The notes: a model not told the origin generated them from the letters alone. Counted from the first letter of the stretch, positions 1 through 7,061 are shown. The stretch is 23,786 nt of DNA from JAJYQH01 sp036261615 (GCA_036261615.1 DATAKK010000017.1:1-23786), one strand, 5' to 3'. Made by a program: numbers and translations.

Positions 1-276
1 GGCCCCGTAGTTGCGCTCCAGCAGCCGCCCGTCGAGATCGAACCGCTCCGGCCGCGGACCCACCTCGAGCAGCATCTCCGCCGTCTCACGCCCGCGCAGC
101 ATCGGCGAGCAGACCCAGTGCCGCGGCCACAGGCCCACCTCAAGCAGCTGCTCCCCCGCCCTCCGGGCCTCCTCGCGACCGCGCTCGGTGAGCGGTACGT
201 CGAGCACCCCGGTGAACAGTTCCCCGGCGTTCGCGCTGCTCTCGCCGTGCCGCAGCAGCACGAGGACGCCGCTCAC
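1..276 (-). CDS. gpmA: 2,3-bisphosphoglycerate-dependent phosphoglycerate mutase, N-terminal part (cut by window edge)
   Basis: The visible 92 codons encode the N-terminal part of a histidine-phosphatase-fold enzyme that interconverts 3- and 2-phosphoglycerate in glycolysis and gluconeogenesis in the cytosol. The phosphohistidine motif LLRHGES is at residues 7-13 (catalytic His10). It is followed by the family's LFTG and PLTERG segments, CSPMLRGRETAEM, and at the window edge LLERNYGA, which corresponds to the LNERHYG segment of dPGM enzymes and carries the acid/base Glu. This separates it from generic CobC-like phosphatases. I chose the GTG start at 276 because a GGAG (283-286) lies 6 nt upstream and the resulting MSGVLVLLRHGES begins like known dPGMs. 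An ATG at 300 would add eight residues but has no visible ribosome binding site. The C-terminus lies outside the window. Confidence 0.88.
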   Translation of the reverse strand, partial: MSGVLVLLRHGESSANAGELFTGVLDVPLTERGREEARRAGEQLLEVGLWPRHWVCSPMLRGRETAEMLLEVGPRPERFDLDGRLLERNYGA

Positions 277-617
277 CTTTGGCTCCGGGTGAACTCCCAT
301 GTGACGCGCACCACCCGCGCAGCCTAACCCGGCCTCTCACCGTGTGCGTCACCCGACCGTCAGGTCAGTCTCGGAGCACGGGCGGCTCGGCGAGCTTCAC
401 CTCATCCCTCATGCACCGCCGATGGAGGGAGCCGCCGGGTAGGGCGAGCCGAACTCCAAGGTGCCTGTCGTCCCTACGGACGAGGACTCGCCCACCGCGC
501 TATCGACCGATAATGGGCTCTTCTTCATCCGGCACTCCCTGAACCCGGAAGGACGTAAAGTCAGGGGCGACACAATGACGTCAATCGGTGTTGGAGCAGC
601 AGTTCCTGGGGGAACAC
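277..617. other. Intergenic region between gpmA and the DUF4352-like gene
   Basis: About 340 bases with no convincing gene. It lies between the divergent gpmA (minus) and the membrane protein gene (plus). From about 400 onward it is visibly richer in A+T than the rest of the window. It contains the 12-bp inverted repeat TATCGACCGATA (501-512) overlapping a GATAAT -10-like box, and the 8-bp palindrome TGACGTCA (576-583) shortly before the start codon. The short open frames here lack ribosome binding sites and recognisable sequence. Confidence 0.6.
501..514 (+). promoter_or_regulatory. Candidate -10 box overlapped by a small palindrome
   Basis: TATCGACCGATA (501-512) is a perfect inverted repeat of TATCG around AC. 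Its right half runs into GATAAT (509-514), a good -10 hexamer, about 100 nt upstream of the gene at 618. No clear -35 is visible. A palindrome overlapping a -10 box is where a dimeric repressor would act, but that is inference from position alone. Confidence 0.28.
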
Positions 618-1568
618 ATGCCAAGAGAATACCCAGACCAAAACGGTTCAGATCCATCACGAATAAATCAAGCAAACCAGCTTCCTCCTCCGTCATATCC
701 GACGGGAGGACCACCCCCCCGCTCCTTCGGCAATCAGGCACCTCCATATATAAACGGCCCGTCGCAGCCCTCTTTCGGACAGGGATGGGCGCCCCAGGCG
801 TACCCGTATCAAGCAGGACCGCCTCAGCCGCCCTACGCCACAGGCTGGGGGCAGCAGCCTCCCCCTGGTCCCGGTGCTCCATTCCCCGGGGGACAGCAAC
901 CGCCTCCGCCACCCCAGCCACCTCGACGCAAGCGAAAGGCGGCTCTCGCAGGTAGTGCTGTCGCCGTCCTACTCATCTGGGCCGTCGCTGAGGGCAACAA
1001 GCAAAGCGCCACGACCGCGGCACCAGCCCCCTCCGCACCGCCGATCAGCAGCGCCTCGACCAGCTCAACTCGCACCTCCAGCACGAAGGCCACAAGTAAG
1101 GCGGGGGCGACGTCGGCAGCGATTGCGAAGAAGTCAAGCGCCACCACGAAGGCGACCACCCCCATCCCTACCAATCCCCGTATCGGCGTTCCCGCCCAGA
1201 CGGGGAAGAGTTCAACGCTCGTGACGAGGGTGCAGAGCCTCAACGTGCTGCAGGACAGCTGGTTCGGCACGAAGAGCGGAAACTGGCTGCTCATCGACGT
1301 CTCAGTGACCAACATCGGAAAGAAGCCGATCACTGTCAGCGATAGCGATTTCACTCTGATCTCCGGGGATGGGGCGGAGTATGAGACCGACTCCGACGGC
1401 ATGAAGTACTTTGACGACAGCTTCTTTCTCGAGAACGTCAACCCCAAGATGAGCATCAAAGGTCACGTCCTATTCGCCGTTCCCGCAGGCTTCAGCGCCG
1501 AAAAGGCGATACTCGAGTTCACCGACTCATTCTGGTCCTCCCCCACCAAGATCGACCTGCATCGATGA
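618..1568 (+). CDS. Proline-rich, membrane-anchored protein with C-terminal DUF4352-like domain
   Basis: This 316-residue protein has three parts. Residues 1-102 are a Pro/Gly/Gln/Tyr-rich cytoplasmic tail (PPPSYPTGGPPPRSFG, a run of P near 95-102). A basic PPRRKRK stop-transfer segment then precedes one membrane helix at about 108-125. A Ser/Thr/Ala/Lys linker (128-195) leads to an extracytoplasmic beta-type domain (200-316). That domain has the features of DUF4352/telomeric-repeat-binding-factor-2-like lipoproteins: GNWLLIDVSVTNIGKKPITV at 221-240, then a D/E/Y-rich segment and GHVLFAVPAG at 282-291. Function is unknown; such domains are usually exported and may bind partners or ligands. 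The ATG at 618 follows GGGGGA with 4 nt spacing. A GTG at 588 in the same frame is less likely. Codon use is less GC-biased than the neighbours (AAT, AAA, ATA, TCA codons), suggesting acquisition by transfer. Confidence 0.72.
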   Translation: MPREYPDQNGSDPSRINQANQLPPPSYPTGGPPPRSFGNQAPPYINGPSQPSFGQGWAPQAYPYQAGPPQPPYATGWGQQPPPGPGAPFPGGQQPPPPPQPPRRKRKAALAGSAVAVLLIWAVAEGNKQSATTAAPAPSAPPISSASTSSTRTSSTKATSKAGATSAAIAKKSSATTKATTPIPTNPRIGVPAQTGKSSTLVTRVQSLNVLQDSWFGTKSGNWLLIDVSVTNIGKKPITVSDSDFTLISGDGAEYETDSDGMKYFDDSFFLENVNPKMSIKGHVLFAVPAGFSAEKAILEFTDSFWSSPTKIDLHR

Positions 1569-1607
1569 ACCTCGGATCGGCCGGGACGATGCGCAGCTAG
1601 AGCTCGT

Positions 1608-1652
1608 GCCAGCTCCGACGAAGGCGACTGACAGCACCCCACCGGAGCTGGC
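1608..1652 (+). terminator. Possible stem-loop terminator after the DUF4352-like gene
   Basis: GCCAGCTCCG (1608-1617) and CGGAGCTGGC (1643-1652) form a perfect 10-bp stem with a 25-nt loop, 40 nt after the TGA. There is no T-run, so it may be an intrinsic-like actinobacterial terminator or simply a hairpin. Confidence 0.35.
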
Positions 1653-1813
1653 GAGCTGGCCCGCAGTTCCCACCACCACGAGGGCGTAACCCCGGGGCCC
1701 CTTCCATCGATACAGGGGAGGCAGGCGGGCAATGGGGGAGGCCGCCGGCTCGTCCGATGCAGCCGTTCGGCATCATCGGGACCGTCGTCACAACCGGTTC
1801 ACGTGGAGGTCTG

Positions 1814-2431
1814 ATGTCCATCCTGTCCACGCTGGTCTCCAGCAAGCTCGCCGTCGGGGCCCTCGCCGTCGGCACCCTGGCAGTGGGGGGCGCCGCCGCG
1901 GCCGCGGCCACCGGCGTCCTGCCAACACCGCAGACGCAGAACGCGGACGCGCCGTTCAGCGTCCCCGCCAGCGCGGGGGTGCCCAGCGTCGCGGCGTCCG
2001 ACGACTCCTCGGAGAGCGCGTCGGCGGAACCGTCGGAGAGCGAGAGCCCGGAGGCCAGCGACTCCGCCTCTGTCGACTCCGAGGCGAGCTCGCGCACGAC
2101 TTCGAGCGCCACCCCGGTGGGTCCCGACGCGACCGGCCCGGCCGCCTTCGGCCTGTGCACGGCCTTCACCAAGGGCGGCCTCAATCCCCTGTCGATCGCC
2201 TACCGCAACCTCGCCCAGGCGGCGGGCGGCGCGTCCGGCATCGCCACGTACTGCGCCACCGTCGTGCACCCGGGCCAGGCCTCCGCGCACATGTCGGCCC
2301 ACGTCCTGCCGACCCAGGCGGCCGCGGGGCAGGTGCACGTGACGATGCCCCCGCACGCCGCGCCGTCGTCGCTGCCGACGCAGGCCACAGCGGGGATGGC
2401 CCACAAGCCGAGCGCCCCGGGACGTCCGTAA
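1814..2431 (+). CDS. Ala/Ser-rich exported or membrane-anchored protein next to an ECF sigma gene
   Basis: A 205-residue protein. Residues 10-33 are a hydrophobic Ala/Gly/Leu/Val segment (KLAVGALAVGTLAVGG, then a poly-Ala stretch), suitable as a signal anchor or uncleaved signal. Residues 55-102 are an acidic Ser/Glu/Asp/Pro linker, typical of extracytoplasmic spacers. Residues 108-150 form a compact segment with FGLCTAFTKGG and YRNLAQAAGG and a second Cys at 147; Cys115 and Cys147 could pair outside the membrane. The tail is rich in His, Pro and Gln. The segment resembles the C-terminal part of membrane proteins often encoded beside actinobacterial ECF sigma factors, which I recognise only by pattern. 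The ATG at 1814 has GGAGG 4 nt upstream. It lies 146 nt before the sigma gene on the same strand and may belong to its regulon. Function unknown. Confidence 0.7.
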   Translation: MSILSTLVSSKLAVGALAVGTLAVGGAAAAAATGVLPTPQTQNADAPFSVPASAGVPSVAASDDSSESASAEPSESESPEASDSASVDSEASSRTTSSATPVGPDATGPAAFGLCTAFTKGGLNPLSIAYRNLAQAAGGASGIATYCATVVHPGQASAHMSAHVLPTQAAAGQVHVTMPPHAAPSSLPTQATAGMAHKPSAPGRP

Positions 2432-2448
2432 CACGCGCTGAAGCACAA

Positions 2449-2466
2449 GGCGCCGGGGCGGGCGCC
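2449..2466 (+). terminator. Short GC hairpin after the Ala/Ser-rich gene
   Basis: GGCGCC (2449-2454) pairs with GGCGCC (2461-2466) across a 6-nt loop, 18 nt after the stop codon. GC-rich self-complementary hexamers are common by chance in this DNA and no T-run follows, so support is weak. Confidence 0.25.
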
Positions 2467-2577
2467 CCACGGGCGGGTGACGACCGCTAGCGTGGGTCCC
2501 GCCCGGGCGTCCCGCACGGGCCATCCGTGACGCGTCCCGCACCGGGGGCCGGACGCCGGAGCAGCAGGAGTGGTGGT

Positions 2578-3192
2578 TTGGCGTCACACCCCGATGCATC
2601 AGGCGACGAGATCGACGCCGGCGAGGACTCCGTGTTCTCGCAGGCGTACCGCGACCTCGCCCCGGCGGTGCTCGGGTACCTGCGGGCGCGCGGGGTGCCC
2701 GATCCCGAAGCCGTGACGCAGGACGTCTTCATCGCGCTCTACCCGAGGGTCGGTTCGGTGACCGGAGGCGCGGCCGGGCTGAAGACGTTGGTATTCACCA
2801 TCGCCCACGCCCGCAGCGTCGACCACCACCGGCACCTGGCCCGGGCTCCACGTCTGGTCGGCTTCGACCCGGAGTACGAGACCCGGTCGGCACCCTCGAC
2901 AGAGGACCTGGCGCTGGGGCGGGGGCTGGGGATCGGGATTCTCACGCTCCTCGACGGCCTGAGCGCCGACCAGCGGGAGGTCATCGCCCTGAGGGTGATC
3001 GCCGACCTGTCCCTGGAGCAGACCGCGGCAATCACCAACCGGAGCACCGGGGCGGTCAAACAGCTCCAACGCCGGGCCCTGCTGGCCCTGCGCCACCACC
3101 TCGCGAGACAACAGGGGGAACGCGATGAACGAGCACGAGCAGCCGGACTGCGACGCGAGTCGGGACGGGCGCTTCGAAGCCCTGCTGGCTGA
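2578..3192 (+). CDS. ECF-type RNA polymerase sigma factor
   Basis: A 204-residue sigma-70 family protein with only regions 2 and 4, as in ECF sigma factors. Region 2 spans about 18-92: YRDLAPAVLGYLRARGV, DPEAVTQDVFIALYPRV, then the -10 recognition stretch LKTLVFTIAHARSVDHHRH. Region 4 spans about 118-175: LLDGLSADQREVIALRVIADLSLEQTAAIT, then the helix-turn-helix end STGAVKQLQRRALLALR. It would direct RNA polymerase to a small regulon, probably including the neighbouring membrane proteins. I chose TTG 2578 because AGGAG (2566-2570) lies 7 nt upstream; an in-frame GTG at 2527 has no ribosome binding site. The 3' end overlaps the next gene by 68 nt, beyond the end of region 4, giving a nonconserved Arg-rich tail. 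The following membrane protein is its likely regulator. Confidence 0.85.
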   Translation: MASHPDASGDEIDAGEDSVFSQAYRDLAPAVLGYLRARGVPDPEAVTQDVFIALYPRVGSVTGGAAGLKTLVFTIAHARSVDHHRHLARAPRLVGFDPEYETRSAPSTEDLALGRGLGIGILTLLDGLSADQREVIALRVIADLSLEQTAAITNRSTGAVKQLQRRALLALRHHLARQQGERDERARAAGLRRESGRALRSPAG

Positions 3193-3859
3193 GTCCGGCG
3201 TCGACCTCGACGACGGCCTGGTGTCGGCCCTGGCCGACCTGGAGTCGCTCGGCTCGGGCAACCCGCCGGTCCCCTCCCCCACGCTCCGCGACCTGCTCGA
3301 GGCCTCGGACGCCGCCAGCCTCGCCCCCCGCCGGCGTCCGGGCCGCCGGCGCGCGCGTGTCGCGATCGCCACCCTCACCGTGGCCGCCTGCCTCAGCGGA
3401 GCCGGCGTCGCCGCGGCCGCTGCGGGCAGCGCCGGCTTCCGGCACTCGGTGGGCCGCACGTTCGCCGTGGTCGTCGCCGGGCTGGAGGGCGCAGGGACCG
3501 CCGTCCGGCCGACTCACGACCAGGTGCCGACGCAAGCCGGCGGAACGTCCGCCCCGGCGGCACCGTGGTCGACGCCGGCGCGGCTGCTGCCCCCCGATCC
3601 GACCTCAGCTGCCCGGACGCACCCGAGCCACCAGCCGAGCGTCCACCTGCCGTTCCCCAGCGCCTCGGGAATCCTCCGTATCGATCCGACCCCCGCCGGG
3701 TCGCCCCCTCGTACGACCCCGGCGCAGCCCGTGCCTGGCGAGCCGAGCGCCCCGGGGGGCGCGACCGGAGAGCCCAGCGCGCACCCGACCCGGTCGGCGG
3801 GCGCCCGGCCCCCGGCGAACCTGCTGCCCACCCCCCGGCCGAGCCCGACGCGGCGCTGA
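3125..3859 (+). CDS. Single-pass membrane protein, probable anti-sigma factor or sigma-linked sensor
   Basis: A 244-residue protein beginning inside the sigma-factor gene (68-nt overlap, +1 frame). AGGGGGAA precedes the ATG, so the two are very likely co-translated. Residues 1-68 are acidic and cytoplasmic (LLAESGVDLDDGLVSALADLE), where a sigma-binding region would lie. A basic RRRPGRRRAR segment at 70-78 precedes one membrane helix at about 79-101 (VAIATLTVAACLSG, then Ala-rich). Residues 102-122 contain GFRHSVGRTFAVVVAGLEG. The remainder (about 125-244) is a low-complexity Pro/Ala/Ser/Thr/Arg region outside the membrane. No zinc-binding HxxxCxxC anti-sigma motif is present, so it is not a ZAS-type anti-sigma. 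The role rests on gene order and topology. It converges with the VOC gene, whose stop is 10 nt away. Confidence 0.7.
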   Translation: MNEHEQPDCDASRDGRFEALLAESGVDLDDGLVSALADLESLGSGNPPVPSPTLRDLLEASDAASLAPRRRPGRRRARVAIATLTVAACLSGAGVAAAAAGSAGFRHSVGRTFAVVVAGLEGAGTAVRPTHDQVPTQAGGTSAPAAPWSTPARLLPPDPTSAARTHPSHQPSVHLPFPSASGILRIDPTPAGSPPRTTPAQPVPGEPSAPGGATGEPSAHPTRSAGARPPANLLPTPRPSPTRR

Positions 3860-3869
3860 GCGAACGCTC

Positions 3870-4760
3870 TCAGCCGAACGCCGCGATCTCCAGCTTCTTC
3901 ATGCGGAGCAGCTGGTCGTAGGCGCCGGGCTTGGACATGAGTTCGGCCATGTTCACCGGCACGATCTGCCAGCTCACCCCGAACCGGTCGGCGCACCAGC
4001 CGCACTGTTCGGCGTCCGGCACCGAGCTGAGCTGCTCCCAGTAGCGGTCGATCTCCGCCTGATCGGCGCACTCGACCACCAGCGAGACCGCGCAGTTGAA
4101 GGTGAAGTCCTGGTCGACCGCCGAATCCATCGCCGCGAACCACTGGCCGAGCAGGTCGAAGTCGCCGAACATCACGCTGCCGGCGTTCGCCGGGCCCTGC
4201 TGGGCGGGATAGGGCGCAACGAAGCCCACCCGACCCCCGAAGACCTGGGTGTAGAAGTCGATCGCCTCCCGCGCGCGGTTCTCGACCCGTTCGCTGAACA
4301 TGAGGCTGGGCACGATCGTGGGCCGCTCCTCGCCGTCGGGATTGGTGAGGATGAGCTGCCAGTTGACCCCGAAGCGGTCCTGCACCCAGCCGTAGCGCGG
4401 GCTGAAATCGTACGAGTCGAGCGGCATGTGCACCTCGCCGCCCTCGGCGAGAGCCGCCCACAGGGTGTCCAGGTGCTCGCGGGCGTCCGGGTCGCGCGAG
4501 GGGTCGAAGTTGACCATGAACGAGATCGACGGGTTGATGGTGAACTCCGGCCCGGCGTTGAGGGCGATGAAGTGATACCCGGACAGCTCGAAGTCGACCG
4601 AGAGCGGCTTGCCGGCGAAGTCCTTCTGCCAGTCGGGCAGCCCCTCGGTCGGGTAGTGGTGGGTGTCGAGGATGCGCGCGTCGGGGAACACCGACACGTA
4701 GAAGTCGGCGGCCTCGGCCGCCGTATGGTCGAACCAGAGACAAGGAACGATCCGCTGCAT
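3870..4760 (-). CDS. VOC-superfamily protein with two PhnB/3-demethylubiquinone-9-methyltransferase-like domains
   Basis: A 296-residue cytosolic protein made of two vicinal-oxygen-chelate-type domains. The first spans about 1-140: MQRIVPCLWFDHTAAEAADFY at the start and RYGWVQDRFGVNWQLILTN at the end. The second spans about 148-275: PSLMFSERVENRAREAIDFYTQVFGG and CGWCADRFGVSWQIVP. The repeated DRFGV-WQ motif is diagnostic of the PhnB-like branch, which is widely annotated as 3-demethylubiquinone-9 3-methyltransferase-like although methyltransferase activity is not expected. The substrate is unknown. The ATG at 4760 follows GAAAGG at a suitable distance; an ATG at 4802 adds 14 residues without a ribosome binding site. 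It is separated from the upstream helicase gene by a strong hairpin, so it is probably transcribed alone. Confidence 0.85.
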   Translation of the reverse strand: MQRIVPCLWFDHTAAEAADFYVSVFPDARILDTHHYPTEGLPDWQKDFAGKPLSVDFELSGYHFIALNAGPEFTINPSISFMVNFDPSRDPDAREHLDTLWAALAEGGEVHMPLDSYDFSPRYGWVQDRFGVNWQLILTNPDGEERPTIVPSLMFSERVENRAREAIDFYTQVFGGRVGFVAPYPAQQGPANAGSVMFGDFDLLGQWFAAMDSAVDQDFTFNCAVSLVVECADQAEIDRYWEQLSSVPDAEQCGWCADRFGVSWQIVPVNMAELMSKPGAYDQLLRMKKLEIAAFG

Positions 4761-4885
4761 GATCCGGGCCTTTCGCCGGGCGACCGTCGCATGCGGCCGC
4801 ATGCCGCGGAGCCTACGCAGCCCGGCCGTCCCGGTGGAAGACCTCGCCGGGTATCGCGCACCTCGTCACCTGGGCCAGACGCGGG

Positions 4886-4928
4886 CGCGCGTCCCGGGTC
4901 GCCATGCTTTGACGACCGGGGACGCGCG
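4886..4928 (-). terminator. Strong hairpin terminator downstream of the helicase gene
   Basis: Arms 4886-4901 and 4913-4928 pair over 16 positions with one mismatch (core CGCGCGTCCC / GGGACGCGCG) around an 11-nt loop. The hairpin starts 9 nt after the helicase stop on the minus strand. No T-run follows, as is usual in high-GC actinomycetes. It separates the helicase from the VOC gene. Confidence 0.6.
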
Positions 4929-4937
4929 AAGACTGTC

Positions 4938-6305
4938 TCAGGCCGCGCGGACCCTGCCCCGGCGAACCGGCGTCCCCGTGGCACGGGGGGCCGACGGACG
5001 CCGGGCAGCGTTGGACCCGCGCTGGCCGCCCCGCATCGGGGTGGGCTGCGGAGCGCCCTTGCGGGCGGCGGCCTGCGGAGCCCGCTCGGGCGCCACCAGG
5101 TCGGCCGGGTCGCCGGCGAGAGCCGCGAGGCGGGGGTCGTCGGCGCGGGTCGCGGTGGGCTGGACGCCGATCTTCGCGGCCCGGGCGATCGCCTGGAAGT
5201 CGCGGCGCTGCTCGGGGAGCACGAGGGTGACGACGTCACCGGCGTGCCCGGCGCGGGCGGTGCGACCGGAGCGGTGCAGGTAGGCCTTGTGCTCGGCCGG
5301 CGGGTCGACGTGCACGACGAGGTCGACCTCGTCGACGTGGATGCCGCGGGCGGCGATGTCGGTGGCCACCATCACCCGCACGTCGCCGTCGGCGAACGCC
5401 TTGAGGCCGCGCTCGCGCTGGCCCTGGGTGAGGTTGCCGTGCAGTTCCACCGCGGGCACGCCGGACGCCGTGAGCTCGCGGGCGAGCTTGCGGGCCTGGT
5501 GCTTCGTCCGGGTGAACAGCAGCCGACGGGCGGAGCCGCCGGCCAGGACGCGGACGACGTCGCGCTTGTCGGTGGCGTCCTGCACGAGCAGCACGTGGTG
5601 GGTCATGGCCGCGACCGGCGACTGCTCGGAGTCGACCGAGTGGGTCACCGGGTGGTCGAGGAAGCGGCGCACGAGCTTGTCGACGCCGGCGTCCAGGGTC
5701 GCGGAGAACAGCAGGCGCTGTCCGGACGCCGGCGTGGCCGCCAGGATCCGGGTGACGCCGGGCAGGAAGCCGAGGTCGGCCATGTGGTCGGCCTCGTCGA
5801 GCACGGTGACGACGACGTCGTCGAGGCGCACGTGACCCTGCTGCATGAGGTCCTCGAGCCGGCCGGGAGTGGCGACGACGATGTCGACGCCGCGGCGCAG
5901 CGCCTGCACCTGGCGGGTCTGGCGGACGCCGCCGTAGACGGTGGTGACGGTGAGGCCGACGGCGGTGGCCAGCGGCTCGATGGTCGCGAGGATCTGGCCG
6001 GCGAGTTCGCGGGTCGGCGCGAGGACGAGTCCGCGCGGACGCCCGGGCTGGCTGCGTCCGGCGAGCTCACGGGACGCCGGCACGAGCCGGGCCAGACGCG
6101 ACACCATCGGGAGGGAGAACGCCAGGGTCTTGCCCGAGCCGGTGCGGCCGCGTCCGAGGACGTCGCGTCCGGCCAGGGAGTCGGGCAGCGTGGCCGCCTG
6201 AATGGGGTAGGGAGAGGTGATCCCCTGCGCGGTGAGGCTGGAGACCAGCGCGGCGGGGACGCCCAGCGAGCCGAAGGACGCCGGGGCGGAAGAAGTCTGG
6301 GACAA
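4938..6305 (-). CDS. DEAD-box ATP-dependent RNA helicase
   Basis: A 455-residue cytosolic helicase with all core motifs. The Q motif region FGSLGVP to SPYPIQ ends at Gln36; motif I is GRTGSGKT (53-60); Ia is PTRELAGQ (97-104); Ib is TPGRL (146-150). Motif II is DEAD (170-173), III is SAT (201-203), V is ATDIAARG (313-320) and VI is HRSGRTAR (343-350). It should unwind short RNA duplexes in ribosome assembly, mRNA decay or cold adaptation (RhlE/CsdA-like group). The C-terminal tail of about 75 residues is basic and rich in Ala, Pro and Arg, typical of an RNA-binding extension. I favour the TTG start at 6305, which has AAAG 9 nt upstream and gives MSQTSSAPASFGSLGVP. In-frame ATG 6353 lacks a ribosome binding site, and the longest frame (6440) runs over a candidate -10 box. 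It is divergent from the cold-shock gene. Confidence 0.9.
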   Translation of the reverse strand: MSQTSSAPASFGSLGVPAALVSSLTAQGITSPYPIQAATLPDSLAGRDVLGRGRTGSGKTLAFSLPMVSRLARLVPASRELAGRSQPGRPRGLVLAPTRELAGQILATIEPLATAVGLTVTTVYGGVRQTRQVQALRRGVDIVVATPGRLEDLMQQGHVRLDDVVVTVLDEADHMADLGFLPGVTRILAATPASGQRLLFSATLDAGVDKLVRRFLDHPVTHSVDSEQSPVAAMTHHVLLVQDATDKRDVVRVLAGGSARRLLFTRTKHQARKLARELTASGVPAVELHGNLTQGQRERGLKAFADGDVRVMVATDIAARGIHVDEVDLVVHVDPPAEHKAYLHRSGRTARAGHAGDVVTLVLPEQRRDFQAIARAAKIGVQPTATRADDPRLAALAGDPADLVAPERAPQAAARKGAPQPTPMRGGQRGSNAARRPSAPRATGTPVRRGRVRAA

Positions 6306-6430
6306 GGAGAACTGCTTTCGGAAAAGAGGGCCACCACGGTCCAGGGCCACCATCGAACGCGGCGGAGAAACAGCCAGCGCGAGGCGGAATGTGGTGCGAT
6401 GCGTGGTCGTGAAGGTCACGGCCTGTTCCC

Positions 6431-6436
6431 AGTATC
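6431..6436 (-). promoter_or_regulatory. Candidate -10 box for the helicase gene
   Basis: On the minus strand this reads GATACT, close to the TATAAT/TANNNT -10 consensus. The -35 position (about 6454-6459) is not a good TTGACA match. If used, transcription would start near 6424 and give a leader of roughly 120 nt to the TTG start. Confidence 0.28.
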
Positions 6437-6473
6437 GCACGAACTGCCACTGGCCCCCACCACGGCGGGCCTG

Positions 6474-6479
6474 TAGGGT
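6474..6479 (+). promoter_or_regulatory. Candidate -10 box for the cold-shock gene
   Basis: TAGGGT fits the actinobacterial TANNNT -10 pattern. A weak CTGGCC sits 18 nt upstream. If used, the csp leader would be about 340 nt. The -35 positions of this and the opposed helicase promoter would overlap at about 6450-6460. Confidence 0.22.
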
Positions 6480-6827
6480 GGTCGTCAGACCGGTCGTCCC
6501 CCCGGGGGCGGCAGGGTCCAGTCGCGGCTCACGCCGCGGCGTTCGCAGTGATGGTGCACGATCGCAGACCGTTCCCCGTCGGCGGATTCCACCCGCTCCC
6601 GTCCCGAACGAAGCACACCATCGCCACTTGCACCAGAACTCCCCGAAGCGACCGGGGTCCCCTCGCGCCGGCAGTCATGCGGCCGAGCGGCGTCCGGTCT
6701 GCGCGCCGGGTCGAGTCTCGTGCCCTCCCCGCGTCCGGTGCCGGACGCCCCACAAGCCCCACGCCCGAAGTCTCGGCGTGGAAACCAGGACCGCACACCG
6801 TGGTCCGAGAACACGAAGGAAAGCGAC

Positions 6828-7031
6828 ATGGCCACAGGCACTGTCAAATGGTTCAACTCCGACAAGGGATTCGGCTTCATCGCCCCCGATGACGGCTCCG
6901 CCGATGTCTTCGCGCACTTCAGCGCGATTCAGGGCACCGGACGCCGTGACCTCACCGAGGGCCAGCACGTCCAGTTCGACGTGGAGCGCGGTCCCAAGGG
7001 CCTGCAGGCGACGAACATCCGCGGTCTCTGA
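6828..7031 (+). CDS. cspA: Cold-shock protein, CspA family
   Basis: A 67-residue single OB-fold nucleic-acid-binding protein, the standard length for the family. RNP1 is KGFGFI (residues 13-18) and RNP2 is DVFAHF (26-31); the start MATGTVKWFNSDKG and the end VQFDVERGPKGLQATNIRGL are typical. It binds single-stranded RNA/DNA and acts as an RNA chaperone and antiterminator in the cytosol; members can be cold-induced or constitutive. The ATG at 6828 follows AAGGA (6816-6820) at 7 nt. Two hairpins follow the stop codon. The long upstream region with several stem-loops is compatible with a temperature-responsive leader, although the transcription start is not known. It is divergent from an RNA helicase and convergent with a fatty-acid desaturase. 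Confidence 0.96.
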   Translation: MATGTVKWFNSDKGFGFIAPDDGSADVFAHFSAIQGTGRRDLTEGQHVQFDVERGPKGLQATNIRGL

Positions 7032-7040
7032 TCTCCGCCC

Positions 7041-7061
7041 AGCCTGACGACCATTCAGGCT
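7041..7061 (+). terminator. First hairpin after cspA
   Basis: AGCCTGA (7041-7047) pairs perfectly with TCAGGCT (7055-7061) over a 7-nt loop, beginning 9 nt after the stop codon. It may protect the 3' end or act together with the larger hairpin that follows. Confidence 0.45.

Larger units (their letters stand above)
6306..6827. other. Divergent intergenic region / leaders of helicase and cold-shock genes
   Basis: About 520 bases without a convincing gene. It probably holds both promoters and long 5' leaders. Visible structures are the hairpin CGCGGC-TCAC-GCCGCG (6523-6538), the near-perfect palindrome GCGTCCGGTGCCGGACGC (6731-6748), and a small hairpin GGACC/GGTCC (6788-6806) just before the csp ribosome binding site. 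Short frames here have no ribosome binding site or family resemblance. Confidence 0.55.

Noticed and set aside
316..334. TTAGGCT-like half site upstream of gpmA resembling part of an IdeR/DtxR box
   Set aside because: Only one half is present and gpmA is not an expected iron-regulated gene.
409..921. 170-residue frame on the minus strand opposite the DUF4352-like gene
   Set aside because: It overlaps the better-supported plus-strand gene, which has a ribosome binding site, a membrane helix and a recognisable domain. No family features are seen on the minus strand.
6438..6470. Short similarity to the arm of the 73-bp palindromes (TCGCAC..ACTGCCAC..CCCCCAC)
   Set aside because: No matching inverted arm follows and the match is broken; probably chance in C-rich DNA.
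3357..6476. 1039-residue open frame on the plus strand
   Set aside because: It is antisense to the VOC and helicase genes, which carry full family motifs. The frame is Arg/Gly/Val/His-rich low complexity, as expected for a high-GC shadow, and has no ribosome binding site.
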